This document shows, in pieces, positions 9,645 through 18,820 of a stretch of DNA of 64,000 nt. Under the pieces are notes generated by a model. That model saw nothing but the letters and a program-made list of their open reading frames with translations. It was not told the DNA's origin and did no database searches. Within the stretch, counting starts at the first letter, position 1, and each line of letters opens with the position of its first letter. Position numbers and translations under genes: made by a program. This stretch comes from PR03 sp964353555 (lineage in GTDB: Bacteria > Myxococcota_A > UBA9160 > PR03): the NCBI GenBank assembly GCA_964353555.1, contig CAYGWM010000001.1, positions 62,001 to 126,000 of the forward strand. The letters are read 5' to 3'.

Positions 9645-10529
9645 GTGAGTTTGCGACGCTGGCTCGTCGACCGGATCGTCGACTATCTGCTGGAGCCGCT
9701 TCCTTGCTACGAGCGGCGCGCGCGCAACGACCTCGCGGCGCTCGAGGCGGGCCTTCGCAAGGGCGATGTGATTCTGGTCGAGGGCGATCAGCGCGTCTCC
9801 GCGGTGATCCGCTACCTGACGCAGAGCTGCTGGTCGCACGCGGGCGTCTATGTCGGCGACGAGCTGCTGCGACGCGGCGGCGAGCGCGCCGACTGGGCGC
9901 GTGATCACTTCGGCGACGAGGCGGCGCATCTGATGGTCGAAGCGCTGCCGCGCGGCGTGCAGATCGGACCGGTCGCCAAGTACGTCGATTACAACCTGCG
10001 GATCTGCCGGCCTCACAAGCTGCGGCAGGAGCATTGCGCCGTGCTGATGGACGGCGCCGTCGCGTCGATCGGCTGGCGCTACGACCTGCGCAACGTCTTC
10101 GATCTCGCCCGCTACATGGTCCCGGTATCGGTCGTGCCGCCGCGCTGGCGCGTCGCCGCGCTGCATTTCGGTAGTAGCGAGCCCACCGAGGTGATCTGCT
10201 CGAGCCTGATCGCGCGGCTCTTCGAACAAGTGCGGTTCCCGATCCTGCCAACGGTCACCTATCCCGAGCAGAACGAAGACGAACCCCGCCGGCAGATCGC
10301 ACGCCGCATTTTCGGGCAGCCGAGCCAGGACTTCACGGGCCTGTTCCGGATGCGTCACCCGACGCTGATCACGCCGCGCGACTTCGATCTCTCGCCGTAC
10401 TTCGACATCGTGAAGCTGAACCCGATCTCGCGCGGCGACTTCGACTACCGCCGCATCCAGTGGGCCGACGAGGAAGCCTCCGTCCCGCGCGAAAGCGAGC
10501 GAAGGCCGTCGGCTAAAGTGGGCTCATGA
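9645..10529 (+). CDS. YiiX/YebB-like permuted papain-fold enzyme
   Basis: A 294-residue protein with the circularly permuted NlpC/P60-type motif set: GDVILVEGDQRVS, the His of CWSHAGVYVGD (about residue 66), and the catalytic Cys in PTEVICSSLIARL (about residue 187). Relatives are amidases or hydrolases acting on the cell envelope or lipids. There is no signal peptide, but an amphipathic N-terminus is present. Start GTG at 9645. Its stop overlaps the next ATG (10526) as ATGA, indicating a coupled downstream gene, of which only the beginning survives before gap 1. Confidence 0.75.
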   Translation: MSLRRWLVDRIVDYLLEPLPCYERRARNDLAALEAGLRKGDVILVEGDQRVSAVIRYLTQSCWSHAGVYVGDELLRRGGERADWARDHFGDEAAHLMVEALPRGVQIGPVAKYVDYNLRICRPHKLRQEHCAVLMDGAVASIGWRYDLRNVFDLARYMVPVSVVPPRWRVAALHFGSSEPTEVICSSLIARLFEQVRFPILPTVTYPEQNEDEPRRQIARRIFGQPSQDFTGLFRMRHPTLITPRDFDLSPYFDIVKLNPISRGDFDYRRIQWADEEASVPRESERRPSAKVGS

Positions 10530-10624
10530 TCACGCTCGACGAGTTCGTGGAGCGACTCTGCCGACTCGCCGTCGCCGGAACGCGGGAGTCCCCGCCGCTA
10601 GCTGACGCCGAGCAGCGCGACCGC
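10526..10624 (+). pseudogene. 5' fragment of a coupled gene cut at assembly gap 1
   Basis: ATG at 10526 overlaps the preceding stop as ATGA, the arrangement used by many real gene pairs here. The first 15 residues (MITLDEFVERLCRLA) look like a genuine N-terminus, vaguely reminiscent of DUF2087 proteins. The frame then runs into the 55-nt sequence duplicated on both sides of the gap. If the gap is closed on that overlap, the continuation is antisense to the phosphotransferase and looks like a shadow frame. So this is either a gene relic or a misjoin. Confidence 0.3.
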
Positions 10625-10779
10625 NNNNNNNNNNNNNNNNNNNNNNNNNNNNNNNNNNNNNNNNNNNNNNNNNNNNNNNNNNNNNNNNNNNNNNNNNNNN
10701 NNNNNNNNNNNNNNNNNNNNNNNNCGTCGCCGGAACGCGGGAGTCCCCGCCGCTAGCTGACGCCGAGCAGCGCGACCGC
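10570..10779. other. Assembly gap 1: 100 N between two copies of a 55-nt sequence
   Basis: Positions 10570-10624 and 10725-10779 are identical over 55 nt and flank N at 10625-10724. A duplicated k-mer-length overlap like this is produced when a scaffolder pads contigs that actually overlap. The real distance is probably 155 bases shorter. Confidence 0.85.
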
Positions 10780-11760
10780 GAAGTCGACGACGCGCAGCGA
10801 CGCCGCCGGATCCTCGACCGCCGCGACGCGCGCCGCGCCGAGCGTGCGGCGCAGCATCTCGATCGCCGCGTAGCGAACCGCGCGCGGGTGCAGGCTCGCA
10901 TCGACTTCGGTCATCGCGCTCGCGTAGGCGCGCCAGGCTCCATGGAGCGTGGCATCGGCGTCGCTCGCGGCGCCGCGCGCAACGGCCGGCAGCCACAGAT
11001 GTGCGAATAGAGTCCCGAGATCGAACGCAGGGTCGCCGATGTGCGCGATCTCGGCGTCGAGCAGCACCGCGCCGCGTGCAGCGATCAGCACGTTGCCCGC
11101 CTGCACGTCGCCATGGACCAGCGCGCCGTCACGAGCGAGGTATCGCGCGTAGGCCTCGCGCGCGACGTTGGCGAGTCGACCGTCTTGCCAGATCGCCTCG
11201 GCGCGCGCACGCACCGCAGCGGGCAGCGGGAACTCGTTCGGCTGGAAGGGCAGCTCGAAGATGTGATCGCCGTGCAGCCGCCGCATCGCGTCGTTCTCGA
11301 AATGCGCGGCCAGCGAGGCGTCATTCGCGGTCGCGGCGTGCACCGCGCCGAGGAAGCGAGCGAGTCGTTGCGCGACGCCGCGGACGTCGTCGCCGCTCGC
11401 CAGCACCGCGTCGAGGCGCTTTGCCTCGCCCAGATCTTCCAGTACGAGCACACGCGCGCTCTCGTCGAAGCGAACGACGACCGGGCAAACCGCGTCGCGA
11501 TCGAGCGGTCGCACGGTATCGAGGTAGCGGGCTTCGCAGACGATGCGTTCGGTCGGCGCCTGATACGCGGGGAATCGCTCGAGGTGCAGCCGCGCCTGCT
11601 TCACCACGAACGAGCGATCGCCCACCCGAACGCGTCGCACCCAGTTGATGTTGCCGTCGCCGGCGGGATCGACGCGCGCGCTCTCGCCCGCCGCGAGCAG
11701 GCCGAGGCCGCGCAAGTAGTCGGGCAGCTTCGCATCATCGAGGTGCAGGGGTTGAACCAC
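10753..11760 (-). CDS. Phosphotransferase family protein (APH / methylthioribose kinase-like)
   Basis: A 335-residue kinase-like protein. The N-lobe has GDGNINWVRRVRVGDRSFVV followed by VKQAR (ATP-binding Lys). The catalytic loop is HGDVQAGN, and the metal-binding Asp is in LDAEIAHIGDPAFDLG. The GDGNINW...VKQA pattern and GDPAFDLG are closest to S-methyl-5-thioribose kinases (methionine salvage), but general aminoglycoside-phosphotransferase-fold enzymes share them, so the substrate is open. The C-terminus ends inside the 55-nt overlap sequence but is complete. It is divergent from the lipoprotein gene at 11816. Confidence 0.75.
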   Translation of the reverse strand: MVQPLHLDDAKLPDYLRGLGLLAAGESARVDPAGDGNINWVRRVRVGDRSFVVKQARLHLERFPAYQAPTERIVCEARYLDTVRPLDRDAVCPVVVRFDESARVLVLEDLGEAKRLDAVLASGDDVRGVAQRLARFLGAVHAATANDASLAAHFENDAMRRLHGDHIFELPFQPNEFPLPAAVRARAEAIWQDGRLANVAREAYARYLARDGALVHGDVQAGNVLIAARGAVLLDAEIAHIGDPAFDLGTLFAHLWLPAVARGAASDADATLHGAWRAYASAMTEVDASLHPRAVRYAAIEMLRRTLGAARVAAVEDPAASLRVVDFAVALLGVS

Positions 11761-11815
11761 GGCGTCCCCTTCGCAGGCGGCTCGAACCGTAACGCAGCGC
11801 TAACGTCGATCGACC

Positions 11816-12421
11816 ATGCGCAACGCTCGTTCGAACGGCTCGCTTCGTTTCCCGGTGCAGGTCGCCACTTGGATGCTGGTCGCGGCGTCGACGTTCGCCT
11901 GCGACCGCGCGATCGAGCCGTACGTGCCGGGTGAGAAACCCGAACAGCCGGATCTATCGCGCATCTTCCCGGAAGGTGCCGAGCGCGCCGCGCAGAAGGG
12001 TGGGGAGGCAAAGCCCGGGATGCCGGCAGCCCCCGGCGCTGCGACCGCTCAAGGGGGAGCGCCGGTCGCCGGCGCTGAGGGCGAACCGCTCCGCGGCACG
12101 ATTACGCTCGCGCCGGATTTCGAGCGCAAGGTTCCCGCTGGCGCGATCCTGTTCTTGATCGCTCGCAAGGGCGAAGGCGGGGGTCCGCCGCTCGCGGTGA
12201 AGCGCGTCGAATCGCCGCTCTTCCCGATGGATTTCACGATCGGCCCGGACGACCGGATGATCAAGGCAATGCCCTTCGCGGGACCGCTGCAACTGTCCGC
12301 ACGCCTCGACGCCGACGGCAACGCGATGACGCGCGCGCCGGGCGATCTGCAGGGTCAGACGCCCGCGCCGCATCAGCCCGGCGAGAGCGACATCGCGATC
12401 GTGATCGACCAGGTTCTCTAG
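11816..12421 (+). CDS. Lipoprotein with CycH/CcmI-like C-terminal Ig domain
   Basis: A 201-residue protein with an N-terminal signal and lipobox-like Cys (VAASTFAC, about residue 30), a Pro/Ala-rich linker (65-90), and a C-terminal beta domain: RGTITLAPDFERKVPAGAIL followed by FLIARKGEGGGPPLAVKRVE, then FPMDFTIGPDD. This matches the Ig-like domain at the end of cytochrome c biogenesis proteins of the CycH/CcmI type. There the domain accompanies apocytochrome handling; here it stands alone on a lipoprotein and no ccm genes are near. First gene of a long + strand run. Confidence 0.65.
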   Translation: MRNARSNGSLRFPVQVATWMLVAASTFACDRAIEPYVPGEKPEQPDLSRIFPEGAERAAQKGGEAKPGMPAAPGAATAQGGAPVAGAEGEPLRGTITLAPDFERKVPAGAILFLIARKGEGGGPPLAVKRVESPLFPMDFTIGPDDRMIKAMPFAGPLQLSARLDADGNAMTRAPGDLQGQTPAPHQPGESDIAIVIDQVL

Positions 12422-12447
12422 TTCGCGATCCGGGCTAGCTTGGCGCG

Positions 12448-12999
12448 ATGGTGAGCCCGCGTCCGTGGACCGTCCTCGACACCGAGCAGGTGCAGGACTG
12501 CACTGTGTTCCGCGTTCATCGCGATCTCGTGCGCGCACCGCGCTCGGGCGATGCGCACTCGTACTGGCGCATCGAGGCGGCCGAGTGGGTGAACGTGGTG
12601 CCCGTCACCGAAGACGGACACGTCGTGATGGTGCGCCAGTGGCGTCACGGTACCCGCGAGATCACGCTCGAGATTCCCGGCGGTATCGTCGACCCGGGTG
12701 AGACACCGGCGCAAGCCGGTGTGCGCGAGATGCTCGAGGAGAGCGGTTACGGCGGTGGCGACCTGATCCCGATCGGCACGCTTTCGCCGAATCCCGCGCT
12801 CTTCACCAATCGCGTTCACAGTTTCTGGGCGCGCGGCGTCGCGCGCGTCGCGGAGATCCAGAACCACGGCGAGGAGGAGACCGCGGTGGAACTCGTCCCG
12901 CTCGCCGATCTCGACCGGCGCGCGCGCGCTGGCGACATCCAGCACGCGTTGGTGATCGCCGCGCTGCACTGGTTCCATCTGGCAAGGAACGAGAGGTGA
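12448..12999 (+). CDS. Nudix hydrolase (ADP-ribose pyrophosphatase-like)
   Basis: A 183-residue enzyme with a complete Nudix box GGIVDPGETPAQAGVREMLE followed by ESG (about residues 79-101), with all metal-binding Glu present. The preceding VMVRQWRHGTREITLEIPGG is typical of ADP-ribose/nucleotide-sugar pyrophosphatases. It would cleave an X-linked nucleoside diphosphate in the cytoplasm. Its stop codon overlaps the GTG of the ThDP decarboxylase gene (GTGA), so the two are translationally coupled. Confidence 0.85.
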   Translation: MVSPRPWTVLDTEQVQDCTVFRVHRDLVRAPRSGDAHSYWRIEAAEWVNVVPVTEDGHVVMVRQWRHGTREITLEIPGGIVDPGETPAQAGVREMLEESGYGGGDLIPIGTLSPNPALFTNRVHSFWARGVARVAEIQNHGEEETAVELVPLADLDRRARAGDIQHALVIAALHWFHLARNER

Positions 13000-14681
13000 A
13001 GGCGCTTCGCGAGCGCTCCGCGATGAAGCCGCGCATGAAGCTCGGCGACTTCCTGGTCGCGTACCTGAAGCGCGCCGGCGTGACGCACATCTTCGGCTTG
13101 CCGGGCGATCTGGTGCTCGGGCTCTTCCACCGCTTCGGCCGCGACCGCGACCTCGCGATAGTCACGTTCTCCCACGAACCATCCGTCGGGTTCGCGGCAG
13201 ACGGCTATGCGCGCAGCACGCGGCGACTCGGCGTCGTGTGCGTCACCTACGGCGCCGGCGGCCACAACGTGCTCAACCCGATCGCGGGCGCCTACGCCGA
13301 GCAGGTTCCGCTGCTCCTCGTGTCGGGCGGCCCCGGCGAAGCGGAGCAGAAGCTCTCGGGCGTGCACCACCAGGCGAAAGACGTCGACGGCCAATGGCGG
13401 ATCTTCCGCGAGGTCACCGTCGACGCGCGCATCTTGCGCCACCCCGAGCGCGCTGCGGAAGAGGTGCATGAGGTCGTCCGCGCGATCATGAACCAGCACC
13501 GGCCGGGCTATCTCGAGATCCACCGCGATCTCGTCGACATCTCGATCGCGGTGCCGCGTGAGATCCGCGAATGGAACGGCCGCTTCCCGAGTGCGCCCTC
13601 CGATCCGCGCAAGCTCGCCGAGTCGGTGGCTGATGCGAGCGCGCGTCTGCGCGCCGCGAAGCGGCCCGTGCTGATCGGCGGCATCGAGCTGTATCGGGTC
13701 GGCGCCGAACGCGAATTCCTGCGGCTGGCAGAGCGGCTCGGGGCTGCCGTCGTGACCACGCCCGACGCCAAGGGTTGTTTCCCGATGGACCACCCGCTGC
13801 ACATGGGAATCCACATGGGACCGTTCTCCGCACCGGCGATCGAGAAACGCGTGCGCGACGCCGATCTGGTGCTCGCGCTCGGCACCGTCCTAACCGACAT
13901 GAACCTCGGCGCAGCGAAGCCGCAGGTGCGGCGCGAGCGCTCGATCTGGGCGGTTGGCGGTCGCGTCAACGTTTCGTTCCATACCTACACCGAAGTTGCG
14001 CTGCGCGATTTCGTGGCCGCACTGGGGCGCGAGAAGATGCCGCGCTTCCGCGAAACGGTGGTCTACTGCGATAACCTGAAGCGCGCGAAGACCCTGCGCA
14101 GCGACGCCTCGCTGCGCGTCAACGATCTGCTGCTCGAGATCAACCACTTCCTCGATCAGCATCCCGGCTATGACGTCTTCGCCGAATCGGGCGACTCGTT
14201 GTTCGGCGGCCTCGAGTTGCGGCTGCGCGCGGGGGGACTCTATTTCTCGCAGGGCTACTACGCGTCGATGGGATTCGCCGTGCCCGCGGCGATCGGCGCG
14301 CAGATCGGCACGCGCCGGCGAGCGCTCGTGCTGTCGGGCGACGGCGCATTCCAGATGACCGGTCCGGAGATCTCGCACGCTCCGCGTCACGGTGTCGCGC
14401 CGATCGTCGTGCTGGTCAACAACAGCGGCTGGCAGATCTTCCGGCCGGTGTCGCCGCGACCCGATCTACTGGCGATTCCGCCGTGGCCGTACGCCGAACT
14501 CGCCCAGGCGTGGGGCGGCGCCGGCTTCCGCGCCGAAACGCGCAGCGAAGTGCGCGAAGCGCTGCGCGCGGCGCATGAACTGCGCGAGTTCAGCGTGATC
14601 GAGTGCAAGATCCCGCCCGACGACCTCTCGCCGATCTCGCGCAAGTACATCCGCGAGAGTGCACGAAAGGGGCGATCGTGA
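12996..14681 (+). CDS. ThDP-dependent 2-oxoacid decarboxylase (pyruvate/indolepyruvate decarboxylase family)
   Basis: A 561-residue ThDP enzyme with the usual three domains. The N-terminal PYR domain has the catalytic Glu in TFSHEPSVGFAADGYAR, and a His-His pair (SGVHHQ) at the place where pyruvate and indolepyruvate decarboxylases carry theirs. The central domain follows (about 200-330), then the PP domain with the ThDP motif GDGAFQMTGPEISHAPRHGV to VNNSG. The His-His pair argues for decarboxylase rather than acetolactate synthase. Start GTG at 12996 overlaps the Nudix stop; ATG at 13023 is an alternative. The stop overlaps the giant membrane protein's GTG (14678). Confidence 0.8.
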   Translation: MKALRERSAMKPRMKLGDFLVAYLKRAGVTHIFGLPGDLVLGLFHRFGRDRDLAIVTFSHEPSVGFAADGYARSTRRLGVVCVTYGAGGHNVLNPIAGAYAEQVPLLLVSGGPGEAEQKLSGVHHQAKDVDGQWRIFREVTVDARILRHPERAAEEVHEVVRAIMNQHRPGYLEIHRDLVDISIAVPREIREWNGRFPSAPSDPRKLAESVADASARLRAAKRPVLIGGIELYRVGAEREFLRLAERLGAAVVTTPDAKGCFPMDHPLHMGIHMGPFSAPAIEKRVRDADLVLALGTVLTDMNLGAAKPQVRRERSIWAVGGRVNVSFHTYTEVALRDFVAALGREKMPRFRETVVYCDNLKRAKTLRSDASLRVNDLLLEINHFLDQHPGYDVFAESGDSLFGGLELRLRAGGLYFSQGYYASMGFAVPAAIGAQIGTRRRALVLSGDGAFQMTGPEISHAPRHGVAPIVVLVNNSGWQIFRPVSPRPDLLAIPPWPYAELAQAWGGAGFRAETRSEVREALRAAHELREFSVIECKIPPDDLSPISRKYIRESARKGRS

Positions 14682-17600
14682 GATCTCGCGCGTTGGGACT
14701 GATCGTATTCTTGATCGCGCGCGGCGCGGCGGCGGGTAGCGCCGAGCCGTTCGACCCCGCGACCGTTCCCGACGCGCTGCGCCCGTGGATCGAATGGGTG
14801 CTCGCGGAAGAGATCGAGCACGCCTGCCCCTTTCTCAGTGGCGCCGGCGAGCGACGCTGCATTTGGTCCGGCCCGCTCGCTCTCGTTGTCGATGCGGACG
14901 GGGCGCGCTTCACGCAGAGCTTCGAGGTCGCAAGCAGTGGCGCCTGGGTGACGCTGCCTGGCGACGCCACGCTGTGGCCCGAGGGGGCGCGCGTCGACGG
15001 CCAGCCGCTCGCGGTGATTTCCGAGGCCGGCAACGGATCACCGACGGCGTGGCTCGCACGCGGACGCCATCAAATCGACGGTTGGCTCCGTTTTCGCGCA
15101 GCGCGACCCGCGTTGCTGCCGATCCCGAGCGATACCGCGCTGGTCGCGCTGACGCTCGATGGCTTCGAGATTGCCGCGCCCGCGCGTGACGAGTCCGGAC
15201 GCCTGTGGCTCGCAGTGCCCGCCAGCGAAGCGGCCCCCGAAGACTTCATTGAAGTGCTCGTGCAGCGACGCGTCGTCGACTCGGTCCCGTTGCAACTCGA
15301 GACACGCCTCGTGCTGCGCGTCGCCGGACGGGCGCGCGAGGTCGCCCTCGGTCCGGTCGATCCGGAGGGCTTCGTGCCGCTGGCGCTCGAAGGCGATCTG
15401 CCTGCGCGACTCGAATCGGACGGTCGCTTGCGCGTGCAGCTCCGACCCGGCGAGCACGTGATCACGATCCGCGCGCGCCACGAAGGTCCCGTCGCTGCGC
15501 TGGCGCCGCCGAAGCCGGGCGATGCGCCGCTCGCGGCCGAGGAAGTCTGGGTCTTCGACGCGCGCCCCGACCTGCGCATCGTTGCGGTCGAAGGCGTTGG
15601 CGCGATCGACCCGAATCAGACCGAGTTGCCGGGAGAGTGGCGACAGCTGCCGGCGTATCTGTTGCGCCCCGGCGACGCGATGCGACTCGACGAGCGACGC
15701 CGCGGCGACCCCGATCCCGCCGATCACCTGTCGCTCGATCGCACGCTTTGGCTCGACTTCGACGGCGCTGGCTTCTCTTTCCGCGACGTGGTGAAGGGTC
15801 GGCTGCGACGCAGCTCGCGGCTCGAGATGCCCGAACCGTCGCAGCTCGGTCGTGCGGTCGTCGGCGGGCGCGATTGGTTCCTGACGCGGCTCGGCGACGG
15901 CGGCGCCACAGGCGTCGAAGTGGCGCCCGGCGACATCACGCTGCAAGCGGAAGGGCGCATCGAGAACGCGGATGCGCGCGCGCTGCCGGCCGTCGGCTGG
16001 TCGAGCGGCTTTGACCAACTGAGCGCGCGCCTGTTGCTGCCGCCCGGCTGGTCGCTGGTGCACGCGTTCGGCGTCGATCGTGCATCGCCTACCTGGGTGA
16101 CGTCGTGGACGCTGCTCGATTTCTTTCTGGTGCTGATCGCGGCGTCGGCGGCAGCGCAATTGTGGGGACCCGCATGGGGTGCGCTCGCGCTCGCGACGTT
16201 CGTGCTCACCTGGATCGAGCCGGCTGCGCCGCGTTGGGTCTGGCTCGGTGCGCTCGCAGCCGAAGCGCTGGTGCGCGTGCTGCGCAGCGGTCGTGCTGCT
16301 GTTGTGGCGCGTGGTTTGCGCGGTGTCGCCTGGTTGCTGCTCGCATTACAAGTGGTGCCGTATGCGGTTGGCGAGTTGCAACGTGGACTGCATCCCACGC
16401 TCGCCCGTCCGTACGCGCCAGGCATCGGCTTGCTCGGGCGCGTTGCACCAGCCGAGCCCCTCGCGATGCAGCAAGCGAAGCAGGCAGACATGGCCGCGAG
16501 CAACTCCGGTACTGCTGACTCCCTCCAGATGGAGGAAGAGGTCGTGATGCCGGCGGCGCCCCCGGCGGCACAGCCGGTCCGCCGCTACATCGACACGAAC
16601 AGACTGGTGCGCGGACGCGGGCAGCGCGATCTGCGCTCGCTCGATCCCGATGCGCGCATTCCCACCGGGCCGGGCGTGCCGACCTGGCAGTGGTTGCAAG
16701 TCGATCTCGCCTGGAGCGGTCCCGTCGAGGCGCAGCAGACGCTGCGGCTCTGGCTGATCTCGCCGTTCGGAACGCGCGTGCTCTCGTTCGCGCGCGTGCT
16801 GCTGCTCGCGGCGCTGTGCTTCGCGGCGCTGCGCCGCGCGGCGCCCAATGGCGGTGCGCCCGCGCTAGCGCGGTTCGCGGTCTCGACCGCGCTGCTGTTG
16901 TCGCTGCTGATGACCCACGCACCGATCGCGCGAGCCGAGTTGCCGTCGCCGCAGCTGCTCCAGGAACTGCACGAGCGTTTGTCGAAGCCGCCGGCGTGCA
17001 CTCCGAACTGCGCGTCGATCGCGCGCCTCGCGATCGAGCTGCGCAACGACCAGCTGCGATTGCGCCTCGAAGCGCACGCGGCCGTTGCGACCGCTATCCC
17101 GCTTCCCGCCGCGACGGAAGGGTCCGGACAGTTCATGCCCCAGCAGATCCTCGTCGATGCGCGCAGCACCGAAGCGCTGCGCCGCGAGAGCGACGGCGCG
17201 CTGTGGGTCGCGCTCGAGCCGGGCGTGCACGAAGTGCTGCTCGAAGGGCGCGTCGCGGAGAATTCCGCGCGCATCGAGATCCCGTTTCCGATGCGCGCCC
17301 GTGCGATCCTCGTCGATGCGCCGGGCTGGCAGGTGGAGGGAGTCGACGCACAGGGCGGTGTTTCCGGCGCGCTCTCGCTGGTGCGTGTCGCGACGCAGGG
17401 ATCTACGCCGTCGCCGTCGCTGCGACCCGCGCCGCCGCCGTTTTTCGCGCAGGTCGAGCGACGACTGTCGATCGGTGTCGCGTGGTCGGTCGAGACGCGC
17501 GTCGTTCGTTTGTCGGCGCCAGGGCAGGCGGCGGTGCTGGAAGTGCCGCTGCTCGACGGCGAGGCCGTCGCGACCGAAGGCATCGCCGTCTATGGTGGCA

Positions 17601-18805
17601 GCGCGCGGCTCGCGTTTGCGCCCGACGCGACCGGGATCAGCTGGTCATCGACGCTCGAGCCGCGCAAGTCGCTCTCGCTGCGCGCGCCCGCATCGGTTGC
17701 GTGGGTCGAAGACTGGCAGCTCGCGGTCGCGCCGATCTGGCACGTCGACGCCGAGGGCATTCCGCCGGTCGCGGTGCCCGAGGACGATCCGGCGCCGCTG
17801 CGCGCGTGGCGACCGTGGCCGGGCGAGTCGCTCACGCTCAGCGCACGGCGCCCGCTCGGCGTCGGCGGCGCGACGCTGACGATCGACCGGGCAGATCTCG
17901 TGCTGTCGCCCGGCTTGCGCAGTCGCGACGCGCGGCTCGAACTCACGTTGCGCAGCACCCAGGGCGGGCGCCACACCGTCACGTTGCCCGAGGGCGCCGA
18001 GCTGCGTGCAGTGCGCATCGACGGCATCGAACAGCCTCTGCGCGCCGAGGGGCGCGAGGTGTCGCTGCCGATCCGGCCCGGCGAGCAGACCGTGCAGCTC
18101 GAATGGCGCAGCAGCGACGCGATCTCGTGGCGCATTGCGACGCCCGACGTCGCGCTCGGAGCGCCCGCGGTGAATCTCGGGGTGCAGGTCGCCGTGCCGG
18201 AGAATCGCTGGGTGCTCGCGCTGGCGGGGCCGCGGCTCGGTCCGGCCGTGCTGTTCTGGAGCGTGCTGTTCGTGCTGGCGTTGGTGTCGCTCGGGCTCGC
18301 GCAGGTACGCAGCGTTCCTTTGCGTTTCCATCACTGGTTTCTGCTGGGCCTCGGGCTCACGCAGGTGCCGGTGTGGATGAGCGCCGTCGTCGTCGCGTGG
18401 CTCTTCGCATTGGCGTGGCGGCGCGATCGCGGTACGCGACTCGGCGCGCTCGCCTTCGACGCCGCGCAAATTGTGCTCGCACTCGCATCGGCCGTGGCGC
18501 TCGCCGTGCTGTTCGAGGCGATCCGTCACGGGCTGCTCGGCACGCCCGAGATGCAGATCGCGGGCAATGGCTCGACCGCCTACGACCTCCACTGGTACCA
18601 GGATCGCAGCAACGGCGGCCTGCCCGCGGCGACGCTGCTGTCGGTTCCGCTCGGCGTGTACCGGCTTGCGATGCTGTTCTGGGCGTTGTGGCTCGCGCGC
18701 GCATTGTTGCGATGGCTGCGCTGGGGCTGGGACTGCTTCGCGCAGGGCGGCGTCTGGCGCGCGGCCCGTCACCGCAGCGCCCCGACACCCACTGCACCAT
18801 CCTGA
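14678..18805 (+). CDS. Very large uncharacterised membrane protein (1375 aa)
   Basis: Start GTG at 14678 (GTGA overlap with the decarboxylase stop, AAAGGGGCG upstream) gives a signal peptide (residues 1-22). Two similar-looking halves follow. The first is a beta-rich extracytoplasmic region to about 470, then 3-4 membrane helices to about 585, a Pro/Ala-rich loop and two more hydrophobic stretches (695-750). The second half starts like a mature exported domain (CTPNC near 765), continues beta-rich to about 1180 and ends with four to six helices. Strand-rich repeats such as LPEGAELRAVRIDGIEQPL occur. I do not recognise a family with a known role; a cell-envelope assembly or sensing function is possible but unsupported. 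Confidence 0.75.
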   Translation: MRSRALGLIVFLIARGAAAGSAEPFDPATVPDALRPWIEWVLAEEIEHACPFLSGAGERRCIWSGPLALVVDADGARFTQSFEVASSGAWVTLPGDATLWPEGARVDGQPLAVISEAGNGSPTAWLARGRHQIDGWLRFRAARPALLPIPSDTALVALTLDGFEIAAPARDESGRLWLAVPASEAAPEDFIEVLVQRRVVDSVPLQLETRLVLRVAGRAREVALGPVDPEGFVPLALEGDLPARLESDGRLRVQLRPGEHVITIRARHEGPVAALAPPKPGDAPLAAEEVWVFDARPDLRIVAVEGVGAIDPNQTELPGEWRQLPAYLLRPGDAMRLDERRRGDPDPADHLSLDRTLWLDFDGAGFSFRDVVKGRLRRSSRLEMPEPSQLGRAVVGGRDWFLTRLGDGGATGVEVAPGDITLQAEGRIENADARALPAVGWSSGFDQLSARLLLPPGWSLVHAFGVDRASPTWVTSWTLLDFFLVLIAASAAAQLWGPAWGALALATFVLTWIEPAAPRWVWLGALAAEALVRVLRSGRAAVVARGLRGVAWLLLALQVVPYAVGELQRGLHPTLARPYAPGIGLLGRVAPAEPLAMQQAKQADMAASNSGTADSLQMEEEVVMPAAPPAAQPVRRYIDTNRLVRGRGQRDLRSLDPDARIPTGPGVPTWQWLQVDLAWSGPVEAQQTLRLWLISPFGTRVLSFARVLLLAALCFAALRRAAPNGGAPALARFAVSTALLLSLLMTHAPIARAELPSPQLLQELHERLSKPPACTPNCASIARLAIELRNDQLRLRLEAHAAVATAIPLPAATEGSGQFMPQQILVDARSTEALRRESDGALWVALEPGVHEVLLEGRVAENSARIEIPFPMRARAILVDAPGWQVEGVDAQGGVSGALSLVRVATQGSTPSPSLRPAPPPFFAQVERRLSIGVAWSVETRVVRLSAPGQAAVLEVPLLDGEAVATEGIAVYGGSARLAFAPDATGISWSSTLEPRKSLSLRAPASVAWVEDWQLAVAPIWHVDAEGIPPVAVPEDDPAPLRAWRPWPGESLTLSARRPLGVGGATLTIDRADLVLSPGLRSRDARLELTLRSTQGGRHTVTLPEGAELRAVRIDGIEQPLRAEGREVSLPIRPGEQTVQLEWRSSDAISWRIATPDVALGAPAVNLGVQVAVPENRWVLALAGPRLGPAVLFWSVLFVLALVSLGLAQVRSVPLRFHHWFLLGLGLTQVPVWMSAVVVAWLFALAWRRDRGTRLGALAFDAAQIVLALASAVALAVLFEAIRHGLLGTPEMQIAGNGSTAYDLHWYQDRSNGGLPAATLLSVPLGVYRLAMLFWALWLARALLRWLRWGWDCFAQGGVWRAARHRSAPTPTAPS

Positions 18806-18820
18806 GCCGAGGAGGCGATC

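Noticed and set aside
9585..10358. Extended start of the DUF4149-like protein
   Set aside because: The extra part is antisense to the YiiX-like gene and is not membrane-protein-like.
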